Translations under genes and position numbers: made by a program
NCBI GenBank assembly: GCA_964437365.1
Contig: CAYTGM010000023.1
Coordinates: forward strand, 1-64,000
Length of the DNA stretch: 64,000 nucleotides
Reading direction: 5' to 3'
Origin: CAYTGM01 sp964437365
Lineage (GTDB): Bacteria; Sumerlaeota; Sumerlaeia; SLMS01
Shown here: positions 63,280 to 64,000 of the stretch, piece after piece
Layout: every line of letters begins with the position of its first letter
Position numbering within the stretch: position 1 is the first letter of the stretch
The notes under the pieces: generated by a model
The model's input: the letters and a program-made list of their open reading frames with translations, nothing else
Databases searched by the model: none
What the model was told of the DNA's origin: nothing

Positions 63280-64000
63280 TTAGAGTTTAAGCCACACGCC
63301 TCTGGACTTCAGGGACCCTGCCAGCCAGGTCACAAACCAGGCAAGCAAGAGGGCACGCCCAATACCGATCCAAAGATTGGCTCCAAGTCCATGATAGATC
63401 TCTGCATAGCCAATGATGCCTCCGAGTAAGGCAAAGATCGCATAGATTAGCGGCTGAAGAATATAAGCAAATAAGGGATTCTCACCACCGGGCTTCAAGA
63501 AGCCTGCCCAACGGGTCCACCCGCGTATATCAGAAAGCCAGTAGATAATGATCCAGGCCCAGATCGTGATGGCTGAAGAAATCAGACACCATGGCGGAGT
63601 TGCCAGGTTCTTATTGATAATAAAGGTGTTTGGTAGAACTCCTCGAAGCTGATAGAGAAGAATACCAATGATAAACATTCCCCAGGAGAAGACAAGTGCG
63701 AGACGAAGCCGCTTGCAATGGTCGGAAGACGATGTCCGAATCAGCATCATTCCGAACGCTGCGCCACTGCAGGTAATCGCCGCATGAGATCCCAGCATCG
63801 ATCCAAAGTCGATCTTACTCCTGAGCCAAAGCCCTTGAAACACCTCTGTTCGGTCCACGGCAAAAAGCGTATATAGTAGTGCTGTTGAAATGAGCATTCC
63901 TGTAATATCCTTGCGAAAGAGTATATAGCAGATACTCGCCACAAGATATGCCCAGCCGATCAGACCTAAAATGCCCCACCACGAGGTTTGCAGCTCTATC
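63280..64000 (-). CDS. DUF5009/HGSNAT-like membrane acyltransferase, partial (5' end beyond window)
   Basis: The frame stays open to the right edge, so the start lies outside. The visible 240 residues contain about seven membrane helices. The upstream codons read WWGILGLIGWAYLVASICY, the conserved helix of DUF5009/heparan-alpha-glucosaminide N-acetyltransferase-like proteins. Later WAGFLKPGGENPLFAYILQP and the C-terminal LLLAWFVTWLAG support this family. Such proteins carry acyl groups across the membrane onto glycans. A GTG at 63942 is not the real start. It precedes pyrD by 21 bp on the same strand. Confidence 0.85.
   Translation of the reverse strand, partial: IELQTSWWGILGLIGWAYLVASICYILFRKDITGMLISTALLYTLFAVDRTEVFQGLWLRSKIDFGSMLGSHAAITCSGAAFGMMLIRTSSSDHCKRLRLALVFSWGMFIIGILLYQLRGVLPNTFIINKNLATPPWCLISSAITIWAWIIIYWLSDIRGWTRWAGFLKPGGENPLFAYILQPLIYAIFALLGGIIGYAEIYHGLGANLWIGIGRALLLAWFVTWLAGSLKSRGVWLKL

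Noticed and set aside
1..64000. Apparent excess of GTATATA/TATATAC words inside genes
   Set aside because: By rough eye count it is at most about twice the expectation and many cases are Tyr-Ile or Val-Tyr codon pairs; not convincing without a proper count.

Overview
The window looks like an ordinary chromosomal stretch of a Gram-negative, didermic bacterium, about half G+C. It carries many scattered housekeeping genes: truB, sucC, pyrG, pgsA, pdxA, folC, rlmN, an ettA-type ABC-F gene and pyrD. It also carries many long secreted proteins of unknown role. An MlaE permease, a TolC-type outer-membrane lipoprotein and several signal peptides imply an outer membrane. A bacterial microcompartment shell protein, FecR and pseudopilin-like domains, long FG-GAP proteins and low-complexity membrane proteins suggest the Planctomycetes/PVC or a neighbouring candidate phylum. 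That is inference; there is no rRNA here to decide it. I see no prophage, insertion sequence, CRISPR array or tRNA.

Layout. 1-5.4 kb: a 7-bp tandem repeat, an MFS transporter, truB with a tiny Cys-rich gene, an unknown secreted protein, mlaE and sucC. 5.5-12.4 kb: surface-glycan genes (capsule-type transferase, GT2, sugar nucleotidyltransferase, LegB-like dehydratase, WecB-like epimerase), interrupted by a striking homologue of mitochondrial pyruvate dehydrogenase kinase. 12.6-22 kb: a TPR protein, a 1187-residue protein of 21 FG-GAP repeats, an SGNH hydrolase, a prolyl-hydroxylase-like oxygenase and an outer-membrane factor. 22-27.4 kb: pyrG and a second glycan group (GT4, MptE/DUF115-like, GT2). 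27.5-36.7 kb: cyclophilin, a FecR plus GspG-like fusion with an FG-rich linker, a Glu/Pro-rich membrane protein, a GcvT-like protein, pgsA, a methyltransferase, pdxA and folC. 37.5-47 kb: a low-complexity membrane protein, rlmN, a secreted glycosidase/Tat-PHP/C39-like group and a TusA-like protein. 47-56.3 kb: a LOV-like hybrid histidine kinase, a protein of three tandem BMC shell domains, a zinc ribbon, an EttA-type ABC-F, a CofE-like ligase and a VWA protein. 56.4-64 kb: two unknown secreted proteins, a quinone oxidoreductase, FKBP, pyrD and a membrane protein cut by the window edge.

The strongest candidate for something undescribed is the single polypeptide with three complete BMC domains (49676-50557). 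Canonical shell proteins have one domain (hexamers) or two (trimers); three would build a pseudohexagon from a dimer. The mitochondrial-type PDK homologue, the FecR/FG-rich/GspG fusion, a 59-bp palindromic element present twice with one mismatch 38 kb apart, and intergenic strings of perfect hairpins also deserve attention. All functional statements rest on motifs read by eye; no database search was possible.
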